The notes under the pieces: model-generated
What the model was told of the DNA's origin: nothing
The model's input: only the letters and a program-made list of their open reading frames with translations
The model's database searches: none
Translations under genes and position numbers: made by a program
Shown here: piece after piece, positions 8,807 through 15,841 of the stretch
Numbering within the stretch: position 1 is the first letter of the stretch
Layout of the letters: the number at the start of each line of letters is the position of its first letter
DNA from: Pirellulales bacterium
GTDB lineage: Bacteria > Planctomycetota > Planctomycetia > Pirellulales > JACPPG01
Assembly (NCBI GenBank): GCA_036499395.1
Contig: DASYDW010000132.1
Location: 1 to 64,000 of the forward strand
DNA length: 64,000 nt
Reading direction: 5' to 3'

Positions 8807-9280
8807 TCAGAAAAATGCCTTTTTCGCCCCTGCCGCTGCCTGTCTCCCTGGACACGTTCGCATAACGACGAGACACGCCACGAGGGCTAGCACGCAGACG
8901 CTCGAGTAGGCGAGCATGAAGGTTCGGCCTGGAAATGCCGCCTCGGGCATAATGTGATTGAGACGGAACGCGATAAAGCCCAGCAGGTAGGCCGACGGAA
9001 TAATTGCCAGGACGGTCGGCACCAAGGACCGCGCCTTCCAGGCCACGGCGAGAAACAGGGCACCGGTGAGAAAATTCGAGATACCAAACGCGCCCAATAA
9101 GAGCAGTTGATCCTGGCCCGAATGCGCCAGATCCAAGCCGGCGATATCAACGGCCGAATGCTGCACGAAAAAAGTGTGCAACACTCCGCGCACGAGGTCG
9201 ATCACGCCTAAGCAACCCAACACGATGGACGCAAAAAGAGGCGTGCGAGACGCAGGCACCGCAGAATTCTGATTTGTCAT
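8807..9280 (-). CDS. Four-helix membrane protein, unknown function
   Basis: A 157-residue protein starting MTNQNSAVPASR. It has four hydrophobic segments: about 15-37 ('ASIVLGCLGVIDLVRGVLHTF'), 60-82, 85-105 and 122-145. The second carries 'LLLLGAFGISNFLTGALFLAVAW'. The C-terminal tail is basic and Ala-rich. Longer upstream starts exist, but the 34 extra codons look non-coding. It converges on fusA across the shared hairpin. I recognise no catalytic motif and assign no function beyond a small integral membrane protein. Confidence 0.7.
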   Translation of the reverse strand: MTNQNSAVPASRTPLFASIVLGCLGVIDLVRGVLHTFFVQHSAVDIAGLDLAHSGQDQLLLLGAFGISNFLTGALFLAVAWKARSLVPTVLAIIPSAYLLGFIAFRLNHIMPEAAFPGRTFMLAYSSVCVLALVACLVVMRTCPGRQAAAGAKKAFF

Positions 9281-9522
9281 GTTCGGCGACCCCCGAAGTG
9301 CATTGAAAGACTGCGCACATTGGCTGCCGTGCGCGGCCGTCCGCTGCGAAAGCTTAGCTTCCCGTGGCGCAAAACCAGGCATTGGGCGGGCATCTTTTGA
9401 CTGTGGGGCGCGGGGGAATTGCCACGAAGCTACCCGATCGAAAGCCCGACTCGGAACTTATCGTGCGATTGCGGGGCGCTGTGCAGCCATGCATGTGCCG
9501 GACCTTGCCGCAGCCGAATCCG

Positions 9523-10008
9523 CTACCGGTCACGCATTGCGCGTTGGATGTCGCGCTGAACCGTGCGTTTCTTCAGCTTTTCGCGCTTGTCGTGAGTCTT
9601 GCGGCCGCGGCACACTCCCAACAGCAGCTTGGCTTTTCCCTTTTTGAAGTAGAGCTTTAAGGGGACGAGCGTCAGACCGGTTTCATACGCCTTGCTGGCG
9701 AACTTGATAATCTCGCGGCGGTGCATGAGGATCTTGCGCGGCCGCCGTGGCTCGTGATTGAATCGGTTGGCTTGCAGGTACTCGGGGATGTCGCAGCCGA
9801 CCAGCCATACCTCACCCCCCTTCAGACGTGCGTACGCTTCGTCAAGCGAAACGTGGGCCGTGCGCAGGCTCTTTACCTCGCTGCCGACGAGCACGATCCC
9901 GCATTCCAAAGTGTCGAGCACCTCGTATTCATGCCGGGCCGAGCGATTCTGGCTAATCAACCGCTCGTTGTCGTGTTCGCGGTCGGGCGTATCACTTTTC
10001 TTGGCCAT
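9523..10008 (-). CDS. smpB: SsrA-binding protein
   Basis: SmpB binds tmRNA and brings it to stalled ribosomes for trans-translation. The protein is 161 residues, normal length. It shows the family order 'NRSARHEYEVLDTLECGIVLVGSEVKSLR', 'GGEVWLVGCDIPEY', 'HEPRRPRKILMHRREI', 'PLKLYFKKGKAKLLLGVCRGRKTHDKR', and a basic C-terminal tail that folds in the ribosome A site. The ~20-residue polar N-terminal extension is slightly longer than usual. No tmRNA gene is visible nearby. It faces away from the lipoate genes. Confidence 0.97.
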   Translation of the reverse strand: MAKKSDTPDREHDNERLISQNRSARHEYEVLDTLECGIVLVGSEVKSLRTAHVSLDEAYARLKGGEVWLVGCDIPEYLQANRFNHEPRRPRKILMHRREIIKFASKAYETGLTLVPLKLYFKKGKAKLLLGVCRGRKTHDKREKLKKRTVQRDIQRAMRDR

Positions 10009-10092
10009 GCGCGGGCAATTTTTTCTCTAAACGGCCACCGACGTCATTCGTCGCGAGCTGCCACTGTGGCTCAGCCGACCGAAAGTCAACCT

Positions 10093-10120
10093 TTGACGGT
10101 GGAAAATCTCTTGTTAGAGT
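10093..10120 (+). promoter_or_regulatory. Possible promoter for the lipB-like/lipA unit
   Basis: TTGACG at 10093-10098 and TAGAGT at 10115-10120 are separated by 16 bp, about 95 nt before the LipB-like start. The match to the vegetative consensus is moderate. Confidence 0.35.
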
Positions 10121-10214
10121 AGCCAGAGCGCTCATTATACGCGAGAGCGAGCGGGCGTCAGGCCGTCGCCGTGCCGGGTGCTCGATACTGCCGAGCGAAA
10201 CTACAAACACAAGT

Positions 10215-10991
10215 ATGCGTAAATCCATCCCTGAAAATCTCGCCAATACGCCCGAGGCTCGAGCGCAACTTTCGCGTCCGGCTCTGGCTGCGTATTTGTT
10301 GGGGACGGTCGATTTCGAGGCTTGCTTGGCGTTGCAGCAGCGGCTGGTTTACGAGACCAGTGGCAGGCAGGATGGACAGATAACTCTGCTGATTTGCGAG
10401 CATTTGCCGACGATCACCGTCGGCCGGCAAGGATCGCGCCCGGACGTGCGTCTCAGCCCGCGAACTTTGGCCAGCGAGGGACTATCGGTCCGCTGGGTCA
10501 ACCGGGGCGGTGGATCGATAGTGCATGGGCCCGGGCAATTGGCCATTTACCCCATCGTGCCGCTCGCGCTATTGGGTTGGACGGTGGGCGATTACCTGTC
10601 GCGATTGCAGGCGGGAATTGCCGCGGCGCTTGCCGAGCTAGGCTTTCAGGGGCAAACGCCCGAGAATCGGTGGGGGGTGTGGGGACGCACGGGACAGATC
10701 GTGTCGCTGAACGCGGCCGTGAAAAATTGGGTGACCTATTACGGGGCCTACGTGAACGTATCTCCCGCCCGGCGAATGCTTACGGCCGTTTACAGCGACA
10801 GCCGTCGCCGGGCCGTGATGAGTTCTTTGACGATCGAACGCCAACAAAATGTTAAAATGACTCGGGTGCGAGAAAGCCTGGTACGGCGTGTGGCCGAGGC
10901 TTTCGATTGCACCCGCTATCATTTGCATACTAGTCATGTCCTGTTGACGCCCCCTGCACTGACGAATGTCACAACTGCCCGCGCCAGTTAG
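10215..10991 (+). CDS. LipB-like octanoyltransferase-family protein with altered active site
   Basis: Member of the BPL_LplA_LipB fold family, 258 residues, directly upstream of and overlapping lipA by 26 nt. The substrate-loop motif is partly kept ('RGGGSIVHGPGQL', canonical RGGxxTxHGPGQ). LipB uses an acyl-thioester Cys and a Lys. In the alignment the Lys of the 'G-K-I-x-S-L-G' segment is Gln here ('GQIVSLNAAV'), the following H-G is Y-G ('TYYGAYVNV'), and the PCG cysteine position reads 'VYSDS', with no Cys. These losses suggest it does not use the canonical LipB mechanism. It could be a regulator, a scaffold, or a diverged transferase with another chemistry. The fold assignment is firm; the activity is open. 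Confidence 0.8.
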   Translation: MRKSIPENLANTPEARAQLSRPALAAYLLGTVDFEACLALQQRLVYETSGRQDGQITLLICEHLPTITVGRQGSRPDVRLSPRTLASEGLSVRWVNRGGGSIVHGPGQLAIYPIVPLALLGWTVGDYLSRLQAGIAAALAELGFQGQTPENRWGVWGRTGQIVSLNAAVKNWVTYYGAYVNVSPARRMLTAVYSDSRRRAVMSSLTIERQQNVKMTRVRESLVRRVAEAFDCTRYHLHTSHVLLTPPALTNVTTARAS

Positions 10992-11877
10992 CCTGCCGAT
11001 CATCACGCCTGAAGAGGTTTCTCGGGAGGCTGCGCCCCGCTTGCCGCGCTGGCTGAAGCGCAACGTGCCGAAGGGGAATAGCAACCACTTCACGGCGAAT
11101 CTGCTGGAAGAGTTGCGGCTGGAAACGGTCTGCGACAATGCGAAATGCCCCAATCGCATGGAGTGTTATTCGCAGAAGACCGCCACGTTCATGATCCTGG
11201 GCAACGTCTGCACGCGACCGTGCGGTTTTTGCGCCGTGGCCAAAGGAAAAACGCAGCAAGTCGAACTGGACGAGCCCGATCGATTGGCCGAGGCGTCCGC
11301 CCGCCTGGGCTTGGCTCACGTCGTGATCACATCCGTTACACGTGATGATCTGGACGACGGGGGCGCCGAACATTTCTATCGCTGCGTACTGGCCGTGCGT
11401 GAGCGAACGGGGGCCGCGGTCGAGGTCCTGACGCCTGACTTTCTCGGCAAGCCTGGCGCCATCGAGCGCGTCGTCGCCAGCCGGCCCGAGGTGTTCAATC
11501 ACAATACCGAGACGGTGCCGCGGCTGTATCGCGAAGTGCGCGGTCGCAAGAGCGACTATCGCTGGACGCTCGAATTATTGCGGCGCGTCAAGGAACTCGA
11601 TCCCACGATCAAAACCAAAAGTGGCCTAATGCTGGGCCTCGGCGAATTACGTGACGAGGTGCTCGATACGCTGGCCGATCTGCGAGATGTCGGCTGTGAT
11701 CTGTTGACGCTGGGGCAATATCTGCAGCCCTCGCCCGAACATTTACCGGTTGTTCGCTATCTGCCGCCGGAGGAGTTCGACGAATTGGGCCTCGCTGCTC
11801 GACGGATGGGCTTTGCCCAGGTCGCCAGCGGACCATTTGTTCGATCGAGCTATCACGCGCGTGAAATGGCCGAGTAG
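10966..11877 (+). CDS. lipA: Lipoyl synthase
   Basis: Radical-SAM enzyme that inserts two sulfurs into the octanoyl chain on lipoyl domains of 2-oxoacid dehydrogenases and GcvH. The protein is 303 residues, standard length. The auxiliary cluster cysteines appear in 'CDNAKCPNRMECYS' (about residues 56-69) and the radical-SAM cluster in 'CTRPCGFC' (CxxxCxxC, about 82-89). The C-terminal 'SSYHAREM' contains the family's serine ligand. Downstream motifs 'NHNTETVPRLY' and 'TLGQYLQPSPEHLPV' are typical. It overlaps the LipB-like gene, so the two are translated together. All catalytic residues visible here are intact, unlike its partner. Confidence 0.96.
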   Translation: MSQLPAPVSLPIITPEEVSREAAPRLPRWLKRNVPKGNSNHFTANLLEELRLETVCDNAKCPNRMECYSQKTATFMILGNVCTRPCGFCAVAKGKTQQVELDEPDRLAEASARLGLAHVVITSVTRDDLDDGGAEHFYRCVLAVRERTGAAVEVLTPDFLGKPGAIERVVASRPEVFNHNTETVPRLYREVRGRKSDYRWTLELLRRVKELDPTIKTKSGLMLGLGELRDEVLDTLADLRDVGCDLLTLGQYLQPSPEHLPVVRYLPPEEFDELGLAARRMGFAQVASGPFVRSSYHAREMAE

Positions 11878-11937
11878 GATTCAGCCGGCCTTGCACGACG
11901 CTGCAGTTCTATTCACTGACTTCGTCGGACGAATGGT

Positions 11938-12062
11938 AGCCGCAGATTTCGCAGATGGACGCAGATTAGGAATCGGGGGAATCGTACTGCCTGTAGGCAG
12001 GACGTAGTCCGCCATGAGATTTTCCGTTTTATCTGCGAAATCTGTGTCATCTGTGGATCGTC
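11938..12062. repeat. Inverted copies of an 'atctgcgaaatctgtg...' intergenic repeat
   Basis: At about 11940-11970 the + strand reads 'ccgcagatttcgcagatgg' followed by 'acgcagat'. At about 12030-12061 the inverse 'atctgcgaaatctgtgtc' 'atctgtggat' appears, making a loose inverted repeat around about 60 bp. Relatives of the motif recur at 16838-16865 and about 35136-35165. It has no coding potential. Confidence 0.55.
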
Positions 12063-12093
12063 TCTTCTACTTGGAATCCTCGCCTAAGCGATC

Positions 12094-12357
12094 ATGAGCC
12101 ACGAGGGAACACGCGTGCGACATAACCTCGTGGTACCGGACCTTGGGCTTGGCAGCCGTCACGTAACGCTCAGTCTGTGGCTGGTTGAGTTGGGGGCGGA
12201 GGTCACGGAAGGGGATCGGTTGGTTGAGCTATCCGCTGACAGCGTGACGGTCGATCTGCCGGCGCCCGCCAGCGGCCGTTTCGTGGAATCACTGGCCGTA
12301 GAAGACGAAGAGATCGCGGTCGGCCAGGTGCTGGGCGTCGTCGAAAGCGACGATTAG
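12094..12357 (+). CDS. Stand-alone lipoyl-type domain without the acceptor lysine
   Basis: An 87-residue protein that is a single biotin/lipoyl attachment fold. It aligns along its length with E2 lipoyl domains: 'VPDLGLGSRHVTLSLWLVELG', 'VTEGDRLVEL', 'VDLPAPASG', 'VGQVLGVVE'. In active domains the hairpin reads (T/S)-D-K-A, with lipoate attached to the Lys. Here the same position reads A-D-S-V, so Lys is replaced by Ser and no other Lys exists in the hairpin. It therefore cannot be lipoylated in the usual way. It lies 216 bp downstream of lipA on the same strand. It may bind lipoylation or E2/E3 proteins without carrying the cofactor. The fold call is strong; the role is unknown. Confidence 0.82.
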   Translation: MSHEGTRVRHNLVVPDLGLGSRHVTLSLWLVELGAEVTEGDRLVELSADSVTVDLPAPASGRFVESLAVEDEEIAVGQVLGVVESDD

Positions 12358-12365
12358 CGTCTCCG

Positions 12366-12911
12366 TTAGGCGGCCGGCTCACTCGGCAATGCACTCGCAT
12401 AGACATCAAGGGCAATTAGTTGCCCCTTGAGTAGCTGGCGCTCTGCGCACGAGTTCAGAACGGCGAACGGCGCAAATAGAACGGCCGTTAGGATCGCATA
12501 CCCGGTCAACGGTTCGAGATCGCCTTTGAGCGACAGGGCAATCGACGCCGCAAATTCGAAAGCCGCTAGGAACGCGATCCCAACGTTGTAAATATTGGAA
12601 AACCGGGCGTTGTGCCGCGCGATCTCGCGGATTGCGGCGGCGCACGCCTGTGGCGGAATGCGCGTTTGACGACGTGTGCCAATATACATGCCGGTAACCA
12701 GGAACAAGACTGGCCAGGCCAGTACGGTCAGTAGCTCAGCGGTTTCATTGCCGCGATTGGCAAAGTGCAGGAGGATCGGGCCACCCCAGGGAAAACCGTA
12801 GCACCAGCCGAAATACCAAGCCTTCGATACCCACGGCACTAAAACAGCCCGCGAAACTTCGTCGTCCAAAGAGTGCAAGTCGAGCTGGTGGTGTTTGCTG
12901 TCAAACGCCAT
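12366..12911 (-). CDS. Small membrane protein, unknown function
   Basis: A 181-residue protein starting MAFDSKHHQLDLHSLDD. Hydrophobic segments lie at about 28-50 ('AWYFGWCYGFPWGGPILLHF'), 60-82 ('LLTVLAWPVLFLVTGMYIG'), 112-132 and 140-160. A basic loop with 'RRQTRIPPQ' separates the second and third. No catalytic motif is visible and I do not recognise the family. The gene lies immediately downstream (17 nt) of the CBM9-like gene on the same strand and may be co-transcribed with it. I chose the ATG at 12911 because the longer version overlaps the neighbour. Confidence 0.65.
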   Translation of the reverse strand: MAFDSKHHQLDLHSLDDEVSRAVLVPWVSKAWYFGWCYGFPWGGPILLHFANRGNETAELLTVLAWPVLFLVTGMYIGTRRQTRIPPQACAAAIREIARHNARFSNIYNVGIAFLAAFEFAASIALSLKGDLEPLTGYAILTAVLFAPFAVLNSCAERQLLKGQLIALDVYASALPSEPAA

Positions 12912-12928
12912 TGGACTGCTGACCGCTG

Positions 12929-13582
12929 TTACCGCACCAGTTCCAGCGTTCCCCACACGCTGGGGTCGTCGCGATAGGGGAATTCCTTGCCGCAACTAAA
13001 CGTTTGCTCGCCCAGCTCTTGATCGACGACGGCGTAGGTGAAGCCAAGCTTCGGGTGCTCGGCTGGATCCCAGCCCGTGAGCGCGGCCGCGGGAATGTAC
13101 GCTTCGAGCACGTATCCATCCACTCGCTTTTCGCTGCGCGCTTTCAGCAGGTCGGCCCGGATCGACTTGGGATTTTCGCGGGCCCGATTGATGAAGTACA
13201 ACTCGCCGTACGGATCGGCCAGATTGCGACCGCTGCCGGCGGGCAGAAAGATGAACTGATGGCAAAAGCGGCTGGCACGATGGATGTTGTGTGTATCGCG
13301 GGTGTCGATCCATAAACGCAGCCCGTCACTTTCGTCGGGGCGCGATTCACGGCACCAAGGGGGCCGCCGCTTGCCGGAAACTTGCACCGAGAACACGAGC
13401 CCCGCGTCGCCCCAAGCCGCGCGAACATCGGCAAACGAGATCTGCTCGTCGAGCTCGGCGAAGCTGGGCAAACGAAATTGCGGTCCAAGCTGCGCGCCAG
13501 TCGGTGACCATAGAGGCTCATGGCGATGGCAGGGCGCCGAGAATTGAAAGAGCAGTCGTGGGGGAATCAGGCGGTCGGTCAT
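12929..13582 (-). CDS. CBM9/DOMON-like carbohydrate-binding family protein
   Basis: A 217-residue protein starting MTDRLIPPRLLF. The pattern 'WSPTGAQLG', 'ISFADVRAAWGDAGLVFSVQVSGK', 'SDGLRLWIDTRDT', then 'YVLEAYIPAAALTGWDP' and 'LGFTYAVVDQE' matches the beta-sandwich of carbohydrate-binding module family 9-like proteins found widely in Planctomycetes. There is no signal peptide in the chosen start, so it may be cytoplasmic, or part of the N-terminus may be missed. No enzymatic domain is attached. Ligand unknown. It precedes the small membrane protein gene by 17 nt. Confidence 0.72.
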   Translation of the reverse strand: MTDRLIPPRLLFQFSAPCHRHEPLWSPTGAQLGPQFRLPSFAELDEQISFADVRAAWGDAGLVFSVQVSGKRRPPWCRESRPDESDGLRLWIDTRDTHNIHRASRFCHQFIFLPAGSGRNLADPYGELYFINRARENPKSIRADLLKARSEKRVDGYVLEAYIPAAALTGWDPAEHPKLGFTYAVVDQELGEQTFSCGKEFPYRDDPSVWGTLELVR

Positions 13583-13734
13583 GGCTTGCGTCGTTGATGG
13601 GGCAGTAGGGAATTTTCGCAAGTGGCGATTCAGTCTCGCGCGATTAGAGTTTCGATGAGGGTGAGTTTACTCGCTTCGGCACCCCGTCGCCCTGCCCGCC
13701 CATGTGGGCAAAACGTATTTAATCGCGGCAAGGA

Positions 13735-15015
13735 TTAGTTTTTCGTCGCGACCTGGGCCAGCACGTAGGGACCTTTGGGTATTACAGCCATCGTGGCTTG
13801 TGGTCCGTACTCGGCGAGTGATTCGGCGACGGCCGTTTCAACGTTCGGCGCGCTTTCGACGAACAGGCTGTCGATCGTTTCGCGCGGCAGGCCGTCGGTG
13901 ATGATCTTCACGCGCGCCTTGCGACAGACCTTGGCCAATTCCTCGAGTTGCCATTGATCGAGTACGAAGTAATCTTGGCCCAAGATCCGCTGGACGAAGA
14001 CTTCCAGATTCTCGTGCTCGCGAAACAGGCTGGCGAACTCGGGGCTGCCGATTCCCTCGGTCATGCTGGCGGCCAAAATGATCGTGCCCCCTTGTTTCAC
14101 GATGGGGAGCGCACCGGTCAGCCCCTTCACCGCCTGGTAAAACGTCGTGTCGAGCGGATAGCCGGCCGCGCTGGTGACTACGACATCGACCGGCTCGACG
14201 ACGGTATCGACGACCACACGGCGGACAAACGCCACACCCTCAAGGAACGCCCCTTCCATGTCGCCCGCCACCAGGGCCAGTGGACGGCGCTGATCATCGA
14301 TTACGGCATTGATAATAAAGTCACAGCCAGCGAGGCGGCCGATCCAGGTGTTTTCTTCGTGGACGGGATTTCCGTCGAGGATGCCGCAGTCGGCCTTGGG
14401 ATTTTCGAGAAAAGCCGGGCCATGCCACACTTTGACCGTCTCGAGCGCGGCCAGTCCGGGACAGATCAGCTTGCGCCCTCCCGAGAAGCCGGCCATCAGA
14501 TGCGGCTCGATCAATCCGATCGTGATTTTCAAATCGGCGTTCACATACCGGGAATCGATCCATACCGGGACGCCGCGGGGACTTTCTCCCAGGTACGTAT
14601 GCTCGGCTAGGACGGTGCCATGATGATTCTCGACGCGATACTGGGCCGCGACGTGCGGGCCGACCATCTCGACGATCTCGGCTGCGGTCGCCGGGCGGTG
14701 CAGGCCCGTGGCCACCAGGATCCTGATCGAATCGCGCGGAATGCCGGCCGCCTCGAGCGTCGGCAGCACTTGCGACAGAATCAATTGATTGGGCACCGGC
14801 CGCGTAATATCGCAAATCACGATACAGGCGTCGCGACGACCTTGTGCCAGTTCTGCCAGAGGTGGCGTGCCATTCGGCTCGGCCAGCTTCTTTGCTAGCT
14901 CAGCCGATGGGTCCGCAAGCGGTTGCGCGTCCTTGTAGCCCAGCGTGCGGACAACTCGCTCCGCGGGCAACTCGACCTGCAGGCCGGTTTTACCGTACTC
15001 GAGCGTGACGCGCAT
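13735..15015 (-). CDS. LarA-like nickel-dependent racemase family protein (DUF2088)
   Basis: A 426-residue member of the lactate racemase LarA family, whose founding member racemises lactate using a nickel pincer nucleotide bound to a lysine. The N-terminal DUF2088 domain shows 'CDITRPVPNQLIL' and 'ATGLHRPAT' (the catalytic first His region). The central segment 'EPHLMAGFSGGRKLICPGLA' contains the His and the cofactor-binding Lys equivalents (His174/Lys184 in Lactobacillus LarA). The 'KVWHGPAFL' His also fits. All cofactor-site residues I can place are present, so activity on some 2-hydroxyacid is likely. No larB, larC or larE lies in the window. Substrate cannot be assigned. Confidence 0.87.
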   Translation of the reverse strand: MRVTLEYGKTGLQVELPAERVVRTLGYKDAQPLADPSAELAKKLAEPNGTPPLAELAQGRRDACIVICDITRPVPNQLILSQVLPTLEAAGIPRDSIRILVATGLHRPATAAEIVEMVGPHVAAQYRVENHHGTVLAEHTYLGESPRGVPVWIDSRYVNADLKITIGLIEPHLMAGFSGGRKLICPGLAALETVKVWHGPAFLENPKADCGILDGNPVHEENTWIGRLAGCDFIINAVIDDQRRPLALVAGDMEGAFLEGVAFVRRVVVDTVVEPVDVVVTSAAGYPLDTTFYQAVKGLTGALPIVKQGGTIILAASMTEGIGSPEFASLFREHENLEVFVQRILGQDYFVLDQWQLEELAKVCRKARVKIITDGLPRETIDSLFVESAPNVETAVAESLAEYGPQATMAVIPKGPYVLAQVATKN

Positions 15016-15126
15016 GATTCAACAGCTTTCAACGCTGCGTGGCGTATCTTTCGTCGCACCGCATTTGAGGCACTGGCTCGCTACGCGCAGGGACGGAACG
15101 GCACTGCAATCTTGCCAATGGCACGA

Positions 15127-15441
15127 CTACTTCTTGGCCGGAGCGCCCTTGCCAGCAGTGGCGGCCTTCGCGGCGGGGGCTTTGGCAGCCGGCGCCTTGC
15201 CGGCCGGCGCAGCTCCCTTGGCGGCGGCCGGTGCAGCGGCGTCCCCTTCGCCCTCTTCCTTGGTCTTCTTTTTCTTCTTCATCGAGAGCTTCATCACCCG
15301 GACCTTGGGCAGGCCCAGGGGGCTGCGGCCATCGGGGAAGCGGTCCATTTCCTGCAGCTTCGCGATCCGCTCGCCGCGGCTCAGTACGCCACGGGCACGG
15401 ACCAATCCGAGCGTAGTCCGCAGGCTTTTATCCATCGTCAT
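15127..15441 (-). CDS. PVC-superphylum small basic protein (TIGR04137 type)
   Basis: A 104-residue highly basic protein. The first ~55 residues, with 'KSLRTTLGLVRARGVLSRGE', 'RIAKLQEMDRF' and 'SPLGLPKVRVMKLSMKKKKK', match the small basic protein conserved in Planctomycetes, Verrucomicrobia and Chlamydiae. That family has been treated as a signature of the PVC group and is thought to bind nucleic acid or the ribosome. Here it carries an extra low-complexity tail of ~45 residues, rich in Ala, Lys, Gly and Pro, similar to histone H1-like tails. Start at 15441 or two codons later (15435). Monocistronic. Confidence 0.85.
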   Translation of the reverse strand: MTMDKSLRTTLGLVRARGVLSRGERIAKLQEMDRFPDGRSPLGLPKVRVMKLSMKKKKKTKEEGEGDAAAPAAAKGAAPAGKAPAAKAPAAKAATAGKGAPAKK

Positions 15442-15662
15442 GACAAATCTCTCCGAATAGCGTGCGCCGGGCCCTGCACGGGCGCGAGCGAATCCTGAGG
15501 CCCGGGGGCCCTAACCAAGACCCGTCAGTATACGGGTGCAGAGGGGGGGCGATCAAGGCGGGGGTTAACGAATGCCCTGGGGGCGTGCCGCTTGCTCGTG
15601 CAGCTTTAAACTGGGGCGGCAGATAAGTACTGTGCCGGGAAACCAATGCGGCAAATCGTTAG

Positions 15663-15751
15663 CGGAGAGGGCACGATTCGAACGTGCGGATCGGTTGCCC
15701 GACCACGAATCCCGAAGGACCCGTCGCCTTAAGCCACTCAGCCACCTCTCC
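15663..15751 (-). tRNA. Serine-type tRNA-like gene with no normal anticodon loop
   Basis: The minus strand folds into a class II (long variable arm) cloverleaf of 89 nt. Acceptor GGAGAGG/CCTCTCC is 7 bp perfect and the discriminator is G. The D arm is 'GCTGAGTGGCTTAAGGC'. The T arm is GCACG-TTCGAAT-CGTGC, and a 6-bp variable stem has a GCAA loop. The discriminator, D-loop and variable arm are serine-like. The anticodon arm (15705-15724) is 20 nt instead of 17 and folds as ACGGGTCC-TTCG-GGATTCGT, an 8-bp stem (two G-U) with a UUCG tetraloop. No register gives a 5-bp stem with a 7-nt loop. CCA is not encoded. It lies 90 nt downstream of sdhB on the same strand. It cannot decode as drawn; it may be a tRNA-like RNA or a decayed gene. 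Confidence 0.75.
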
Positions 15752-15764
15752 CGAACTTGTTAGT

Positions 15765-15785
15765 CGGTCCATCTTAGTCGGACCG
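15765..15785 (-). terminator. Hairpin between sdhB and the tRNA-like gene
   Basis: CGGTCC at 15765-15770 pairs with GGACCG at 15780-15785 around a 9-nt loop, 56 nt after the sdhB stop and 14 nt before the tRNA-like 5' end. No U-tract follows, so it could be a terminator remnant or a processing signal. Weak call. Confidence 0.35.
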
Positions 15786-15841
15786 ATGGCAGGTCTCTAC
15801 CGGCGAACGGCAGTTTGCCTGGTGGAAACCAGAGGAGTAGC

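Noticed and set aside
15705..15724. Possible normal serine anticodon arm in the tRNA-like gene
   Set aside because: I tried every register for a 5-bp stem with a 7-nt loop. None pairs at more than two positions, whereas the UUCG hairpin pairs at eight.
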